This document shows, piece by piece, positions 12,642-23,716 of a stretch of DNA of 64,000 nucleotides. The stretch is from NCBI GenBank assembly GCA_033439795.1, contig JAUTDP010000003.1, positions 2,604,001 through 2,668,000 on the forward strand, in the 5' to 3' direction. The stretch is from Sordaria brevicollis (Eukaryota > Ascomycota > Sordariomycetes > Sordariales > Sordariaceae). The notes below the pieces were generated by a model. The model had not been told where the DNA came from, made no database searches, and saw nothing but the letters and a program-made list of their open reading frames with translations. The position numbers and the translations under genes are program-made. Numbering within the stretch: position 1 is the first letter of the stretch; each line of letters begins with the position of its first letter.

Positions 12642-14304
12642 ATATCCCGCGACGATTATAATAACGACGATGTATCGTTATTATCGATAGCGATTAATGG
12701 CGGTAACCGTAAATTCGAAAATAGCGTCCACAACCTACTTATAAAACTTTTAATATATAACGACCCTAACGTAATATACGTTGCGAAAACTTCGGAAAAA
12801 ACGTAAAAGGACGACAAAACTATAAAGAAATTTATTATTAAAGCGAATAAATCTTCGGATTATAATACCGTTTCGTTTAAAAATTATAATTAAATTCGTA
12901 AATTATTTAACGAATATACGAAAATTTTCGCGAAGAAAAGTAGAATAATACGCCCCAAAATTAATAAAATTAATAATAATTAAATTATTATTAAAAAAAT
13001 TTTTAACGATTTAAAGAAAACGATCCTATAAGAATTATAGAAGAACGTTAAAAAAGCGCCGAAAATATAAACCGGAATTATAAAGGATATTTTTCCTAAA
13101 ATTGGGTTTATCCTCTAATATATTACAATTATTACCCCCCCTTAAAAATACTCCCTATTAATTACGACCGTACCCTCTTTATTCGAAATATTATAATCGA
13201 TATTTAATATTCGAAGCGGATAAATAAAAAAATTAAAATTTAAATTAAAAAAATATTTCGTAACTTAAAAATTAATACCCTTAATATTATATAAATTATT
13301 ATAAAATTACTTACGATTAGAAATTATAGAATTATATTTAATAACGCTATATATAAATGATATTAATAATATTAAATTTAAATTAAGAAAATCTTTAGCG
13401 AAAAAGCGTTTATATTTTTAAATATTATTATATTAATCGCTAAAGGATTCCCTTAAATAAATATCGCCGAATATATAAAAATAGAGGATATTATTTATAA
13501 AATATAATAAACAAACCCGACCGCTTTTATTATTAAAATACATTTATAGAAGAAGAGAATTAACGAAGATAAGGGATTCCTTATAATAAAAATTATAATT
13601 ATAAAAGTAACCGAAATTCTTTATAAAAGATTCCTCTTTTAAAAAGGCGGCGCGTATATTTACAAATTATTTACTTCCTCGGCTAATATTTAATAATATT
13701 TTATTTATTAGGGCGTAAAATATTTAAGGAAGTTTTATTATAATATTAATATTTATAAATATTATAGTAAAGATAAATATAGTAAGGACCGTTTTAAAGA
13801 AACGAATTTTTTATTTAACGAAGATAAATTGCTAATTTTCTATATTTTATATAAAAAGTACGGGTATTACGCTTTCGAAAAGAAGGTATACCCTATTTTT
13901 AAAAAAATTATTATAAAGGCTATTATAAAATATATTAAAAGGCTATATTCTTTTATATATTAAAAAGATTTTAAAAAAAATATTATATTAAAATTAGTAG
14001 TAGTAAAGGACGATAAGGATATCGATTTCTTTAATACCCCCTTTACTATCCGTATTATTATTATTCGTAAGAAAGAGTTTAAAAATAAAAATAAAGGCTA
14101 TACTTATAAATAAATTAATAGGCCCTTTATTAAATTGAAATTAGCGGTTAAAAGCCCAATAAATATATTTACGAATTTTTAGAGCTTAGGTACTTAGAGC
14201 GGCGTTAATTTAATCGCCGCTACTAAATTAATTATTTAAAAAAAAAAATTCCCGCTCCTACTCTACTTATAGGGTTAGAAAATATTCCTTTATAGAATAA
14301 TTAA
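12642..14304 (+). pseudogene. L2 ORF1 (gag-like, broken)
   Basis: The start codon position is ATA here but ATG in copy LB (22047). The N-terminus reads SRDDY then an acidic stretch NNDDVSLLSIAIN; a helix-rich charged region follows (RKFENSVHN, FIIKANK, IRKLFNEYTKIFAKK). Seven C at 13135-13141 fall in a tract whose length differs between copies. The frame ends in TAA at 14302-14304. Length is 1,663 nt against 1,665 in LE, a net -2 probably due to the C tract. The function by analogy is RNA binding in the LINE ribonucleoprotein. The frame shares its last A with the ORF2 start. Confidence 0.8.
13135..13141 (+). repeat. C homopolymer in ORF1 (L2, 7 C)
   Basis: The same site carries 5 C in LE and LF, 15 in LB and 24 in LA. 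See the C tracts at 22540 and 27652. Confidence 0.8.
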
Positions 14305-17300
14305 TAATCCGATTAAAAATATTCTATTAAAATATAAGGAAATCGTACGAAAGAGGGAAATTATTATTCGAATAAAAGGAAATATACAATATTATAGCAA
14401 TTTAAAAACTAAATAAAAATTTAAACGAAAATATTTATCGTTTACGGGGTAATAAATATATTGGGGTAAATTATTTAGAAAAAAGGAAGGCGGTTATTTA
14501 TATAAATAAGAAATAGAATTTTAAGGACCTAAATTTCCGTATTAGAAAAGATTAAGCTTTTATAATATTTAAGAATTTAAAAGAATTATTAACCGTTTAT
14601 TCGATTTATTCCCTTATTAAAATATATAAAATACTGGAATATAAATAAAGGTTTCCCTTCTTCGAATTCTTCGAGGAAAAACCTTTAATAAAATATTAAA
14701 TCGTAACCGTTAGAAATTTTAATTTTTATTATCCTAATTAGGATTTAAAAAATAAAATTAATTTAAAAGCCGAAAAATTCTTTATATAAATATAACGGTA
14801 ACGTATATAGTTTATTACCTTTAAAAAGGAATTAATTCGTATAAATAACGTAATAGGGGAAGAAAGAAATAGGACAATCGATTATATATAAATAATATTA
14901 AGAATCGAAACCGAATATTAGGGAATATAACGGTACGAAAAAACCGGTTTAGATTATTACTTTTAAAAAATTTAAATTTATATTAAAGGAAAAGTTAAAA
15001 AAGTAGAAGTAAAAGAAGGTTATAATTAGAATTTAATAAATATAGAAAAAGTATAAAAGGTAGCATTATAATAAATTTCGGTCCCGGCGAAGATTAATAC
15101 AAAGGAGGAATTAAAATTTATATTCAATAAATTCGATAAAGAATTTATAAATATAGCGGAGGAATTCGTCCTATATTAGAAGAAAGGTCGAAGGAAAAGA
15201 GCGAAATAATAAACGTTAGAATATAAAATAGCGATAAAAAATACGAAGCGGAAATAATAAAAGTAATATAAGGAAAGGATATTTTCGAATTAAATAAAAT
15301 TCGTAGAAGTATTAATAAAGAAAAGAAGGATTAACGCGAAAATTTAATAAATAATATAACGAAAAGGCGTTAAAAAGGCGTCGAAAAATTTAAATAAATT
15401 TTAAACCTTCGAAAAATAGGCCTATACCCGAAGTTATTTATTAATAAACCCGTCCAAATTTTTAATTTTTAAATAATATAAAGGTATAGAAGAAATTAAA
15501 GATTATAATAATAAGGCGAATATTTTCGCCGAATATTTCTTCCCGAAAATAAATATTTTTACGGATTATTTACCTAATTAGACCTTTCCCTTAAATACCG
15601 GCGATTTATTATTTATTAACGAATTAATTATTAAGGAAGACGTTTAAGAAATTTTATTTCGGATAATATTAAATAAAATATTAAATATCGATTAATATTC
15701 GAATAAATTTTTAAAAATTTATAAAGAATTATTTTAGAAAATTATAATCGCTTTTACGGCCGCGAATTTTCGTTTTAGATATTTCTTATAACGGTTTAAG
15801 AACGCGAAAGTAATTATTTTTAAAAAATTAAAAAAAACCGTTGTATAATAAAAATTAACCGGCGTATAAAAGCTAATTTTATTATTAAATAATATTAGGA
15901 AAATTTTTAAAACGTTCGTCGCTAAAAAATTTATTTAAATTGCGGAAGAATTTAACCTCCTATTAAAGGGCTAAATAAATAATCGAATAAATTATTCGAC
16001 CGAATTTACTATCCGTATCGTTATAAATATTATATATATAATTTAAAAATTCGGAGCCGTTATATCGTTAATATTCTTTAATTTTAAAAGCGTATTCGAT
16101 AAAATTAATTATAAATAATTATTATATACCTTATAAGAAATATAATTCTTATAATAAATTTTCGAATAAATAATAAATTTCGTTAATAAACGAAGAAGTT
16201 CCCTCTTCTTCGACGACGAAATATCCGTTCCTTATATTATAAAAATTAAAATACTTTAAAGCTCCCTTTTCTCCTTAATTCTTTTTATCCTTTTTATTAT
16301 TTTATTATATTATAAATTAATTATAATTAAAAATATAATTATAATTAGCTTCGCCGATAATATTAATATTATTACTATAATAAATATTACCGAAGAGAAT
16401 TATAAAATACTTTAAACGGTATAAGAAATTTATTCTAAATAGGTAAGGGAAAAAAATATAAAATTTGAAACGAATAAAACGGAATTAATTTATTTTATAC
16501 GGATAAAAGTATTAAGAATAAAAATTTTCTAATTTAGAAATATTATATTTTAACCGATAAAATCGATAAAATTCCTAAGTATTTAATTAAATCGTTAATT
16601 TAATTATCGAATTTATATAGAAGTTATTAAAAAAAAAAAAAAAATTTAAACGAATATATTAATCCGGTTAATTATAAAAATTTGGGGTTATTCCTTCGTT
16701 TGTACGAAGGAGATTTATATTAAATATATTCGAAGTATAATTATATATAGAATTTTAGCCTTCTATTAGCCGATAAAAATATATAGTAAATTTTAAAGGA
16801 TAATAATCGGATTAATTAAATATTAAATTAAATATTTAAAAATCGTCGCTAGGGCGTATAAGGTTACGCCGGTATAGAACCTTAAAATAGAAATTTTTTA
16901 TCCGTTATTCGACTTTTATTTTAATAAATAGGTAAAGGCTTTCGAAAAGAAATTTACCCGTACGGATTAAATTAAATTTATCCGTAGAATAATAACTTAA
17001 ATAATTAATTATATTTAAATAAAACGAATAAAAGGTCGATTATTTATTAATAAATTAAAAAGCGGTATTATTAAAATTAAATAAGCGGAAAAATAAATAT
17101 TAATAGAGAATTTTATAGCGATTATAGCGGGACTACCCTTAGTAATAGGTATATTTATTTAACCGTTATAACCGCCGGAATTTTTAACCTTTAATCGAGA
17201 AGTATAATTAAAAGATATTACGAAAAGAAAATAAGTATCGCATTATAATTATTAATTAACGGTAAGAATAATTAAATTAAATTGGTAATATAAATTTATA

Positions 17301-17768
17301 ATTATTAATTTTAACCCGAAGTTTAATAATATTATAATAAAACGGTATATAATTAATTAAAAAAAAACGAAGTGGAAGAGAATTTAATTTTCGGAGGATA
17401 ATAAAAATTATTATCTATTAACGAAAGCGAAAAATTCCCTCCTCGTTTAAGCGAAAACGGAGGTAATCGGTTTTAAAGCCTTCCTTTTCTAAAGGAGAAT
17501 CCTTAATATCGATACCCTTATTTATTTATATAAATTAAAACGAGAAACGTTTTATTATATTATATTCGAATATTTTTGGATAATAAATATATAATTCGTA
17601 ATAACCGATTAGCTATAAATATAAGAATAATTCCAAATTTATTTAAATGATAGAATTAAGGCCGAAAGAATTTTATTATAAATATTTCGGTTAGGACGAT
17701 TAAATAAATACCGTTTAGTAATTGAATTAAAAGAAGAGTGGCGAAATAAATTCGCTCATTATTTTTAA
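14304..17768 (+). pseudogene. L2 ORF2: endonuclease / reverse transcriptase (RIP stops only)
   Basis: From the ATA (ancestral ATG) at 14304-14306 to TAA at 17766-17768 the length is 3,465 nt, exactly 1,155 codons, so the copy carries no net indel in this ORF. The endonuclease motif is degraded to RNFNFYYPN near 14709-14735 (family GDFNxHHPxW). The catalytic box near 16344-16370 reads SFADNINI: the first Asp is kept and the second is Asn. The C-terminus RLNKYRLVIELKEEWRNKFAHYF is the least damaged version of this end. The ancestral enzyme would perform target-primed reverse transcription in the nucleus. Confidence 0.9.
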
Positions 17769-17821
17769 TTTTCTTTTCTTCCTTTTCTTTTATTTTTATT
17801 TATTAATACGTTAGAACGAAA

Positions 17822-19130
17822 ATGGGGGGAAGATTTTTATTTAATTAAAAATCTATCGGGTTATAAAAATAACGACTTATTTAATTATTACTTTTTCTTA
17901 TAATTAATTAAAGCCTTTAATATTTTATTATTATTAACGAATAAACGGTTCTATTCGTCGAATTAACGAATATATTAACGTATAATATTAATTACGAATT
18001 AACGTTAAATAAATTAATTATTATTAATAGGAATAGGATTAATAAAACGAATAGCCGACGAATTAATTTTTATTAGGGAATTACTATAAGAAAGTATATA
18101 AATATTATTATTATTTTAAGGAATTCTACCGCTACCGTTACGTAATAAACTATTATTATTATTATAAGGCAAATTACTACTATTATTATAGGGGATACTA
18201 TTTAAAGGAATATAATTACCGATTAAATTATCCTTATTAAAAAAGAGGAATTCGTAATAGCCTTTTTAAAAGTAATTATTAATTAATTATTTTCTATAGC
18301 GAATAAATTATTTAAGGGTATTAATAAAATTATCGTTAATAAAGCGAAAGCGAATTACGTTAGTAAATTCTTTAACGATAATATAGAAGTAAATAAAATA
18401 ATTACGGAATTCGCTATTAATTAAATCTTTAATAATAACCTTTTTTTAAAAAATATTATAGAAATTATAGAAGCCGCGAAGCGTATTAATTATATAATAT
18501 AAAATTATTAAAATATATTAAATAATTTAATTAAATTTATTTAAGAACGAATTAAAATAAAAAACGTTAATAATATAGAAAATAATAATTTATTCGGGTA
18601 ATTAGGGATATAATAAATCGATTTAACGACGGCCTTTATATAAATATTATAACCTAAAACGGTTAGGAAGGCGAAAAAGGCTTTAATTAATTAAAAGGTA
18701 TAAACGAAATATAGGGGAATACGGATACGGTTTCGGAGAAATTAATATAAGGATAGAATATAATAGAGGGAGGATTTACCCTTTTTCTAATATATAAAAG
18801 AATTTATTACTAATAAGGAATTTAATAATACGTTCGAAATTAATTTTAATATCGGTATTAATTATATTAAATATAAGAATCGGCGAAGGAGGGCGAAGGG
18901 GAAATGAATTTTCGCTTTTATTTTTATCGGAAATTTTTATTATTTTATAAAACGCTTTAATACGTTTCTAATAAAGAATAATTATTTCGAATTAATTATT
19001 ATTATTAAAGGAAAGAAAAGTTTAAAAAAGTTTAAAGATAGGGGGTTTTTATATTTAGGGGAGGGAAATCCTTATATTAATATAAATTATAATAGAAATA
19101 TAATTATAATAGGGGGAGGAAAAGGATAAA
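17822..19130 (+). pseudogene. L2 ORF3 candidate, unknown function
   Basis: ATG at 17822-17824 lies 53 nt after the ORF2 stop. One extra G right after it shifts the frame relative to copies LA, LB and LD. Downstream the frame matches L1, with the same basic blocks, for about 420 codons. No domain is recognised. See the L1 entry for the alternative that this is untranslated. Confidence 0.38.
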
Positions 19131-19353
19131 AAGAATAAAAGAAAGTTTAATAATTAAAAGGTTTAATAATAATTAGAAGGGTAAATAAGCGGGGAATAAA
19201 AGGCGGAAAGTAATAGTAAATAGAAGATAGGATAATAAATTAAAAAAGCTAAGCGGTTTAATATTTTAGCGCAACGGTAAATAGAAAGAATAAAACGGAT
19301 ATTAATTATATTAGCGGTGGGTGTGTACCGCGATCGTAGAACGTTGAAGAAGC

Positions 19354-19373
19354 GGCGCGGATAGGTCCGTATT
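19354..19373 (+). other. LINE 3'-end hairpin (L2, weakened)
   Basis: Same site as 5875-5894, but the right arm reads TCCGTATT, so only part of the stem can pair, with G-U wobbles in RNA. Three changes separate it from the perfect version. Confidence 0.45.
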
Positions 19374-19497
19374 AGGAAATATAACCGGGGTTTTTATCCA
19401 GGGCGCTTAACGCCTACGGTTTTATCCTATAGGGAATCGGAGATAGACCTTATACTATATTAGCGCTATAGATTTAGTTAGGGAATAAGAATCTTAT

Positions 19498-19511
19498 TTA
19501 ACGATTAATCT
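19498..19511 (+). repeat. Right target-site duplication of L2
   Basis: TTAACGATTAATCT, identical to 12525-12538. Gypsy B sequence resumes after it. Confidence 0.9.
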
Positions 19512-19850
19512 TCCTCGAAAATTACGTGCGTAACGTTAAAGAAGGTATAATAAATTATTAAGGGATAGCGTTAATACCGTTAAATATATAATGAGATATA
19601 TATTATTGTACGAAGGAAGGGAAGGGAGAAATATATGCGGAGGATTGGATATATAGGCGCGAGCCTATACCTTAGTCCGTACGCACCTACGTAATACTGT
19701 ACGTGACTATAGATGATTAGATTTGGACTATATTGAGCTATAGTATACGTATTATAATCGGGAATAGTCGCTAGGGATTTGGGTACTTATATAGGTGGTT
19801 AGTGCGTATACCGGATATAGCATAGGTATAATCCTATAATATATCGTCCG
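19512..19850 (-). repeat. Gypsy B 5' LTR (approximate borders)
   Basis: About 340 bp with no coding frame, much less mutated than its surroundings: TpG and CpA are common. Read on the minus strand it starts near TTTACGGACG, similar to the TGTTACGG and TATTACGG starts of the LTRs of C and D, and has a TATA-like TATATAAGTACCC near 19800-19786. It sits exactly between the gag side of gypsy B and LINE LF. The partner LTR is outside the window, so neither border can be proved here; the remaining leader of B may account for the last bases near 19512. Confidence 0.6.
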
Positions 19851-19956
19851 TAAACGTTAATATTATAATAAAATTTCTTTAAATATCCTATACCCTAATA
19901 AATATAATATTATTAAATATTAACCGAGGAAAAAAAAAGTTTATAAATATATACGC
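19851..19956 (-). mobile_element. LINE copy LF, left fragment (reverse)
   Basis: Matches, in reverse, the ORF1 part of the family seen at 33826-33930. It is continuous with 57780-58746 once gypsy C is removed: both sides carry TACGC and the flanks join into one LINE sequence. Its 3' part is missing because the LTR of gypsy B begins here, so LF is the oldest layer visible and its rest should lie outside the window on both sides. Confidence 0.75.
19952..19956 (+). repeat. Left 5-bp TSD of gypsy C
   Basis: TACGC here and at 57780-57784 flank the whole gypsy C element. Five bases is the usual duplication length for Ty3/gypsy integrases. Confidence 0.8.
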
Positions 19957-20221
19957 TGTTACGGCGCTGGCGGACAGGGTCCCTATTAGGGCCCTATTTA
20001 GCGGACCGGTTGTCGCTTAGGCAGTTACCCTAATAGAGGTTAACCGCACTAGCGTACGTAACTGCGTACCACCTTCGTAGGTCGCCCGCGCCCAAGTATA
20101 AACCCTAGCGCGGGGCGCGCCCTTTATTCGTTTTCTTCTTTTCTTCTTTATTTTATAATTTTATAATAAATTTAGATTCAACGTATTAAGCTTATTTCTC
20201 GTAATTACGTTATTCGTAATA
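19957..20221 (+). repeat. Gypsy C 5' LTR (265 bp)
   Basis: Starts TGTTACGGCGCTGGCGGACA and ends near TTCGTAATA. Its last part matches 57721-57779, which defines the 3' border. A TATA-like TATAAACCC lies near 20097, before a GC-rich stretch (GCGCGGGGCGCGCCC) and a pyrimidine-rich run. The first 165 bases are little mutated; compared with the 3' LTR nearly all differences are C-to-T or G-to-A in the other copy. Confidence 0.88.
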
Positions 20222-20480
20222 ATTATAAAATTATCCTTAATATATTAGGGAGGTATTTAAATATTCTAAATTTATTTACCGATTAAAGTAATTATAATAT
20301 ATACCCTCGTAATTAATTATAATAATATATACCCCCAATAAGAAGGTTATTATAATTAAAACTATTAAATTATTTATTACCGAGAGTATTTAAATAAATA
20401 AAATTTAAAAGAAGAATATATTTAATAAATTCGTAGTCGAATAAATTAAGTTCGATATTACGGATATATTTATTATTTTT
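20222..20480 (+). other. Gypsy C leader, no feature resolved
   Basis: Sequence between the LTR and the first recognisable gag codons. A primer-binding site should lie just after 20221 but cannot be recognised after mutation. I see no gene here. Confidence 0.4.
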
Positions 20481-21265
20481 AATATAATTATTTAATAAAA
20501 CGATACTTTTAAGCGTTATTCGTTTAACGATATTATAATCGGTACTTTTAAAGAAAAATAGGATACCCAATTACATAATATCGATAAATCCAATTTAAAA
20601 AATTATAATATCCCAGAGGATATAAATAAAATTATTACGTTTTTTAATTAAAAAATTATTAATAAATTCGCCGACGTTTATTATATATTTAATACGCAAG
20701 ATTTATTCGGCTTCTTATATATAAAGATTAATATAATCATAAAATATTAGGCCTAATATAATAAAGGATATTTAGCCTTTATTTTTAAAACTTTAATAAT
20801 CATAGGTTAAAATTATTAAAAATAAAATAATAGTAATATCCTATTAATAGATTTCGATATTTTTAAATCTATTATTGAGGATTTTGAGGGCGTTTACGCT
20901 ATTTTTAAAAAAACCAAATTGCGAATTATTTTAGCGGAAGCTATCCTTTCCTAATAACGAAGATATTAAATTATCGTTATTAATTTAAATATTAATTTAG
21001 GATAAATATACGAATACGCCGTTAATTTATTAAAATATTAAAAAGGCGCCGAAATAAATAACGAACGCTTCCGCGAGGATTTATATAAAGAATAAAATAA
21101 GAATATATTCCTAATATATTAATTATTAGAAATTTGCGGGAATAAGGATCCCGATTTCGAATTAAATAATTATAAGGCTTTACGTTATAAAAACGCTACG
21201 CTATATAAAAAGAACCGCGAATTCTAAATTTAATTTATTAAATTGTATTAGATTACTAATTACTC

Positions 21266-21361
21266 TAACGAAAGCGTTTAAAATAATACCCCGTTTAATA
21301 ATAATTAAAACGACGACTTATTTAATAACGAAAGAATTTAAAATAATACCCCGTTGGATAA
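21266..21361 (+). repeat. 60-bp imperfect tandem duplication in gypsy C gag
   Basis: Sequence from 21266 (TAACGAAAGCGTTTAAAATA) recurs at 21326 with the same spacing and a few substitutions. Sixty bases keep the frame, giving a 20-residue repeat. LINE LA inserted in the second unit. Confidence 0.65.
21347..21361 (+). repeat. Left TSD of LA
   Basis: TACCCCGTTGGATAA, repeated exactly at 40335-40349. Joining the two sides restores the gag frame of gypsy C. Confidence 0.92.
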
Positions 21362-21464
21362 GAAAAGCTTTAGAACCGGAAACGCCGATTTCTAATCGAA
21401 GAGCGCTCTAAAACGAAAACCGATAACGGGAATCGATTTAGGAGGGTCTTTTACGTCCCTTACG

Positions 21465-21959
21465 ATATCCCACGACGATTATAGCGACGACGATATATCG
21501 TTATTACCGATAGTAATTAATAGCGGCAATTATAAATTCGAAAATAGCGTTTATAACCCGCTCGTAAGACTCTTAATATATAACGACCTTAATATAGTAC
21601 GCGCCGCGAAAATTTCGGAAAAAATATAAGAGGACGACGAAATTATAAAGAAATTTATCGTTAAAGCGAATAAATTTTTGGATAATAACGTTATTTCGTT
21701 CGAGGATTGCAATTAAATTCGTAAATTATTTAACGAATATACGAAAATTTTTACAAAGAAAAATAGGGTAATACGCCCTAAGGTTAATAAAATTAATAAT
21801 AATTAAATTATTATTAAAAAGAATTTTAATAATTTAAAGAAGATAATTTTATAAAAATTATAAAAGAACGTTAAAAAAGCGTTAAAAATATAAGTTAGAA
21901 TTATAAAGGACGTTCTTTTTAAAATTAAATTTATCTTTTAATATATTACGATTATTACC
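21465..21959 (+). pseudogene. LA ORF1, N-terminal part
   Basis: Starts at ATA (ancestral ATG) at 21465, frame SRDDYSDDDISLLPIVINSGNYKFENSV. It is cut at 21959 by LB, resumes at 27641-28080 (with the 24-C tract) and again at 34365-35136, ending in TAA at 35134-35136. About 555 codons in total, interrupted by RIP stops and two transposon insertions. Confidence 0.75.
21947..21959 (+). repeat. Left TSD of LB
   Basis: TACGATTATTACC, repeated at 27641-27653 as TGCGATTATTACC. The single A/G difference is of the RIP type. Confidence 0.8.
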
Positions 21960-22046
21960 TAAAACGCCGATTTCTGGTCGAGGAGCGCTCTAAAACGAAA
22001 ACCGATAACGGGAATCGACTCAAAAGGGTCTTTTACGTCCCTTACG

Positions 22047-23716
22047 ATGTCCCGCGACGATTATAACGACGACGATATATCGTTATTACTGATAGCGATT
22101 AATAGCGGCAATTATAAATTTAAAAATAGCGTCTATAACCCGTTCGTAGGATTTTTAATTTATAATAACCTTAATATAGTACGTACTACAAAAATTTTGG
22201 AAAAAACGTAGGAAGACGATGAAATTATAAAGAAATTTATCGTTAAAGCGAATAAATTTTTAAATTATAACGCCGTTTCGTTCGAAAATTATAATTAAAT
22301 TCGTAAGCTATTTAACGAATATACGAAAATCTTCGCGAAGAAAAGTAAAATAACGCGCCCCGAAGTTAATAAAATTAATAACGATTAAATTATTATTAAG
22401 AAGGATTTTAACGATTTAAAGAAGATAATTTTATAAAAATTATAGAAAAATATTAAAGAAACGCCGAAAATATAGGCCGGAATTATAAAGGACGTTCTTT
22501 TTAAAACCGGGTTTATCCTTTAATATATTATAATTATTACCCCCCCCCCCCCCCGAAAATACTCTTTATTAATTACAACCGTACCTTTTTTATTTAAAAT
22601 ATTATAATTAATATTTAATATTCGAAGCGGACGAATAAAGAAATTAAAATTCAAATTAAAAAGATAGTTCGCAATTTAAAGACTAGTACCCTTAATATTA
22701 TACGAATTACTACGAAATTACCTACGATCGGAAATTATAAAATTGTATTCGATAATATTATATATAAATAATATTAATAATATTAAATTTAGGTTAAGAA
22801 GGTTTTTAGCGAAAAAGCGTTTATATTTTTAAATATTATTATATTAATCGTTAAAGGGTTCTTTTAAATAAATATTACCGAATATATAAAAATAGAGGAT
22901 ATTATTTATAAAATATAATAGACGAATCCGACTATTTCTATTATTAAAATATATCCGTAGAAGAAGAGAAATAGCGAAGATAGGGGATTCTTTATAATAG
23001 AGGTTATTATTATAAAAGCGGCCGAAACTCTTTATAAAGGATTCCTCCTTTAAAAGGGCGGTATATATATTTACAAACCGTTTACTTCTTCGGTTAATAT
23101 TTAATAATATTTTATTTATTAGGGCGTAAAATATTTAAAGAAATTTTATTATAACGTTAACGTTTATAAATATTATAGTAAGGATAAATATAATAGGGAT
23201 TACTTTAGAGAAGTAAATTACCCGTTTAACGAAGATAAATTATTAATTTTTTATACTCCGTATAAAAAATACGGGTATTGCGCTTTCGAAAAGAAGGTAT
23301 ACCCTATTTTTAAAAAAGTTATTATAAAGGTTATTATAGAATACGCCGAAAGGCTACGCTCTTTTACGTATTGGAAAGATTTTAAAAGAAATATTATATT
23401 AGAATTAATAGCGGTAAAGGACGATAGAAATATTAATTTATTTAATATTCCCTTTACCGTTTATATTATTATTATTCGTAAGAAGGAGTTTAAAAGCGGA
23501 AATAAAAGCCGTACTTGTAAGCGGATTAGTAAGCCCTTTATTAGACTAAAATTAGTAATTAAAGGCCCGATAAACGCGTTTATAAACTTTTAAAGCTTAA
23601 ATATTCGGAACGGTGCCGGTTTAATTACTATTATTAAACCGGTTATTTAAAAGGAAAAAACTCCCGTTCTTATTCCGCCCGCGGGGTTAGAAAATATTCC
23701 TTTATAGAATAATTAA
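22047..23716 (+). pseudogene. LB ORF1 (gag-like, best start codon)
   Basis: ATG at 22047-22049 begins MSRDDYNDDDISLLLIAINSG. Upstream the same frame is also open to the 5' end, so an earlier start cannot be excluded, but the ATG is aligned with ATA in L2, LA and LE, as expected from a RIP-mutated start. The tract of 15 C at 22540-22554 encodes Pro. After it comes a basic region (RSGRIKKLKFKLK, LAKKRLYF) and a C-terminal half matching L1. TAA at 23714-23716. Length is 1,670 nt, about +5 against LE. Confidence 0.8.
22540..22554 (+). repeat. C homopolymer (15 C) in LB ORF1
   Basis: Equivalent to 13135 and 27652. CC pairs are not a RIP target, so the tract can persist while flanking sequence decays. 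Confidence 0.85.

Larger units (their letters stand above)
12539..19497 (+). mobile_element. Full-length Tad1-like LINE copy L2 (6,959 bp)
   Basis: This is the only complete uninterrupted copy. It starts AAACTGCTTTAGAACCGG directly after its TSD and ends GGGAATAAGAATCTTA directly before the second TSD. Parts: a short GC-rich 5' leader (12539-12641), ORF1, ORF2, a 53-nt pyrimidine-rich spacer, the ORF3 candidate, and a GC-rich 3' end from about 19340. The first 100-odd and last 150-odd bases carry visibly fewer TpA changes than the middle. It is a good reference for the coordinates of the family. Confidence 0.93.
6020..19850 (-). mobile_element. Ty3/gypsy retrotransposon B (interrupted by L2), degraded
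   Basis: Read on the minus strand it runs from a 5' LTR (about 19850 to 19512) through gag (12524 to 10560) and pol (10340 to 6030). Full-length LINE L2 splits it at 12538/19498, duplicating TTAACGATTAATCT. Its 3' LTR is not seen, because L1 abuts pol at 6019. The family is shown by protease, reverse transcriptase, integrase and zinc-knuckle motifs described under gag and pol. Flanking LF sequence at 19851 suggests B was inserted into the old LINE LF. Confidence 0.82.
20480..21361 (+). pseudogene. Gypsy C gag, N-terminal part (broken)
   Basis: One frame can be followed from about 20480 (FNDIIIGTFKEK, NIDKSNLKNYNIPEDINKI, IIEDFEGVYAIFKKTKLR, INNERFREDLYKE, FELNNYKALRYKNATLYKKNREF) to the LINE insertion at 21361. 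It continues in the same sense at 40350. The product is the capsid precursor of the retrotransposon. A 60-bp tandem duplication near the end gives a repeated 20-residue unit with NNTP. The start is not resolved. Confidence 0.7.

Noticed and set aside
20370..20570. Minus-strand open frame of 66 codons
   Set aside because: Lies antisense to the readable gag frame of gypsy C and has no recognisable features; chance frame.
22540..22554. C tracts as telomeric or CRISPR-like repeats
   Set aside because: They are single homopolymers at one fixed position inside LINE ORF1, without unit structure or spacers.
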